NCBI GenBank assembly: GCA_946615495.1
Contig: CAMOHY010000091.1
Span: forward strand, 1-7,784
From: an uncultured Clostridia bacterium
Lineage (GTDB): Bacteria > Bacillota > Clostridia > Christensenellales > Aristaeellaceae
Length of the DNA: 7,784 nt
Direction of reading: 5' to 3'
In this document: positions 6,417-7,784 of the stretch, piece after piece
Layout: the number at the start of each line of letters is the position of its first letter
How positions within the stretch are numbered: position 1 is the first letter of the stretch
Position numbers and translations under genes: made by a program
Notes under the pieces: model-generated
Told to the model about the DNA's origin: nothing
The model's database searches: none
The model's input: only the letters and a program-made list of their open reading frames with translations

Positions 6417-7784
6417 ATGAGGCACCATTTGATTCGGGCCGTGGCGCTGGCGCTGGCATTTTTATTCGTTTTTTTAAGCGCCGCTTTGGCCTATGATAAG
6501 CTGGAGAGAGGCATGGAGGGCAGCGATGTGATGAACATGCAGCTGGCCCTTCGCTCCCTGGGCTATTCCATTGATACGGATGGGCGCTATGGGGCGGCTA
6601 CCGCGGCGGTGGTAAAGTCCTTCCAGCGGCAGCATGGGCTGAGCGCCGACGGCGTGGCGGGAAACCAAACGCTGACGCTTTTGTACGCCCTGGCCCCGTC
6701 CTTCGCGCCCTCCTCCGGCATCATATCCCAGCCAACCGCTGTGCCCTGGGCCACCGCGGCGCCGCAAGCCCCTTCCTCCGGCGGCGCTGTTGCCACCGTT
6801 GTGACTGACGGCGGATCGCTGAACCTGCGGCAAAGCGCCAATTCCGCGGCCAAGGTGCTTGGCGTGATCCCCAACGGGGAAAAGGTGATCGTCACCATGC
6901 AGGGCTCGGCCTGGACCTGCGTGATATATAACGGCATGACGGGCTATGTCATGACCGAATATTTGTCCTTTTCGCAGTCTGCGCCCACCGGCGCGCCGGT
7001 AGTGATTCCCACCGCCCAGCCCACCGCCCTGCCTACGGCGGCTCCCGTTTATCCGGGACAAACCGCTATGCAGGCCATGGTGGTTACAAGCGGAGGGTCG
7101 CTGAACCTGCGGGAAACGGCCAGCCCATCAGGCCGCGTGATCGCCACCATTCCCTACGGCGCGTGGGTGACGGTGAACGCGCGGGGCGCGGCCTGGTGCG
7201 CCGTCACCTATGGGCGGGACAGCGGCTATGTGATGAGCCAATACCTTTCCTTTGGCGCGCCCTTGCCTTCGGCCCAGCCCACCGCTGCGCCTACCGCCCT
7301 TCCCACCGCTTTGCCCACCGCCGCGCCAACCTCCGTTCCTTCCGCTTCCTTTGGAGAAACGGCCTGGGTGAGCACCACCGGCGGTTCGCTCAATTTCCGT
7401 GAATATGCCAATAACTCGTCCAAAATTCTTTTTACCGTTCCCAACGGCGCTCCCCTCCAGATCATTTCGCGGGGAGACGTGTGGTGCGCGGCGGTCTATC
7501 AGGGCACTACGGGATTCGTGATGACATCGTTCCTGCGTTTTTCCTCCGCTCAGCCTACCGCGCTGCCCACGGCGCAGCCTGCCCAGACGCCCATTTCCGG
7601 CGCCGGCATTGCCTATGTATCCACCAGCGGCGGCTCTTTAAACCTGCGGCAAACAGCCAGCAGCTCCGCCAAGGTGCTTATGACCATTCCCAACGGCTCG
7701 GCCCTGGCGGTCAGCAGCCGGGGCCAGGTTTGGTGCGCCGTTACCTATCAAGGCCAATTTGGCTATGTCATGACATCCTTTCTG
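6417..7784 (+). CDS. Secreted PG-binding and SH3b-repeat protein (3' end outside window)
   Basis: An open frame of 456 codons runs to the window edge without a stop, so the gene is partial. Residues 1-25 form a signal peptide (RAVALALAFLFVFLSAALA, likely cut after Ala25). Residues about 27-90 are a PG_binding_1 domain (RGMEGSDVMNMQLALRSLGY, then DGRYGAATAAVVKSFQ). Four bacterial SH3 modules follow at about 125-185, 220-279, 316-375 and 398-456. Each starts with GGSLN(L/F)R, has a central IPNG-like turn and ends W(T)C...G(Y/F)VM(T/S)..L. They are separated by linkers rich in Pro, Thr and Ala (PTAQPTALPTAAP type). The protein is presumably exported and bound to the cell wall. A catalytic domain such as NlpC/P60 or an amidase may lie beyond the window, or it may be an adhesion or scaffold protein. 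GGGAGG (6401-6406) lies 10 bases before the ATG. Each SH3 module keeps one cysteine right after its conserved Trp. Confidence 0.92.
   Translation, partial: MRHHLIRAVALALAFLFVFLSAALAYDKLERGMEGSDVMNMQLALRSLGYSIDTDGRYGAATAAVVKSFQRQHGLSADGVAGNQTLTLLYALAPSFAPSSGIISQPTAVPWATAAPQAPSSGGAVATVVTDGGSLNLRQSANSAAKVLGVIPNGEKVIVTMQGSAWTCVIYNGMTGYVMTEYLSFSQSAPTGAPVVIPTAQPTALPTAAPVYPGQTAMQAMVVTSGGSLNLRETASPSGRVIATIPYGAWVTVNARGAAWCAVTYGRDSGYVMSQYLSFGAPLPSAQPTAAPTALPTALPTAAPTSVPSASFGETAWVSTTGGSLNFREYANNSSKILFTVPNGAPLQIISRGDVWCAAVYQGTTGFVMTSFLRFSSAQPTALPTAQPAQTPISGAGIAYVSTSGGSLNLRQTASSSAKVLMTIPNGSALAVSSRGQVWCAVTYQGQFGYVMTSFL
6789..7784 (+). repeat. Four in-gene SH3b repeat modules
   Basis: Modules encoded at about 6789-6971, 7074-7253, 7362-7541 and 7608-7784 recur with GGSLN(L/F)R anchors 94, 96 and 83 residues apart. 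The domains are similar but clearly diverged at DNA level. The linkers between them are built from repeated CCCACCGC-like units, which could vary in number by slippage. The last module reaches the window edge and may not be the final one. Confidence 0.85.

Noticed and set aside
6474..7061. 195-codon minus-strand frame opposite the SH3-repeat gene
   Set aside because: Shadow of the real plus-strand gene, which has a signal peptide, PG-binding domain and SH3 repeats in one uninterrupted frame.

Overview
The window looks like a chromosomal segment of a fairly GC-rich Gram-positive anaerobe of the Clostridia type. This is inference from several signs: strong AGGAGG-like ribosome sites, extended -10 promoters, a Na/phosphate symporter fused to a PhoU domain, and an exported protein with PG-binding and bacterial SH3 repeats. 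No rRNA, tRNA, transposase, phage gene or CRISPR array is visible, so genus cannot be stated. Most of the sequence is ordinary coding DNA.

Layout. Four genes lie on the minus strand as two two-gene operons. Upstream operon, read right to left from about 6190: a class 3 lipase-like hydrolase (6147-4639), then a Na/Pi cotransporter-PhoU protein (4642-3005), joined by a 4-base ATGA overlap. It ends in a clear rho-independent terminator (2873-2838). Downstream operon, from a consensus promoter at 2806-2778: a calcineurin-like metallophosphoesterase with an extra C-terminal domain (2730-1600), then argH, argininosuccinate lyase (1603-218), again joined by an ATGA overlap. Diverging from the lipase promoter, a plus-strand gene starts at 6417. 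It encodes a secreted protein with a PG-binding domain and at least four SH3b modules, and it is cut off by the window end while still open.

The least ordinary element is a roughly 70-base repeat present twice, at 1-70 on the plus strand and 2876-2945 on the minus strand, 68 of 70 bases identical. Each copy folds as two adjacent hairpins. One of the two differences keeps the second stem paired, as a G-U wobble, only when the repeat is read as RNA in its own orientation. The copies are inverted relative to each other and bracket the phosphoesterase-argH operon; the right copy sits directly before the terminator of the upstream operon. This could be a dispersed structured repeat family or RNA element.

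Functional links are limited. The symporter-PhoU protein concerns phosphate or anion uptake and argH is the last step of arginine synthesis. The roles of the phosphoesterase and the lipase-like protein, and why they are coupled to these partners, cannot be read from the sequence. Both minus operons have promoters of the same form (TTGTTT, 17-base spacer, TGn plus a -10), so both look like housekeeping sigma-A transcription. No stretch over 300 bases lacks a gene; the longest gaps are 2731-3004, 6148-6416 and 1-217, and their contents are listed.
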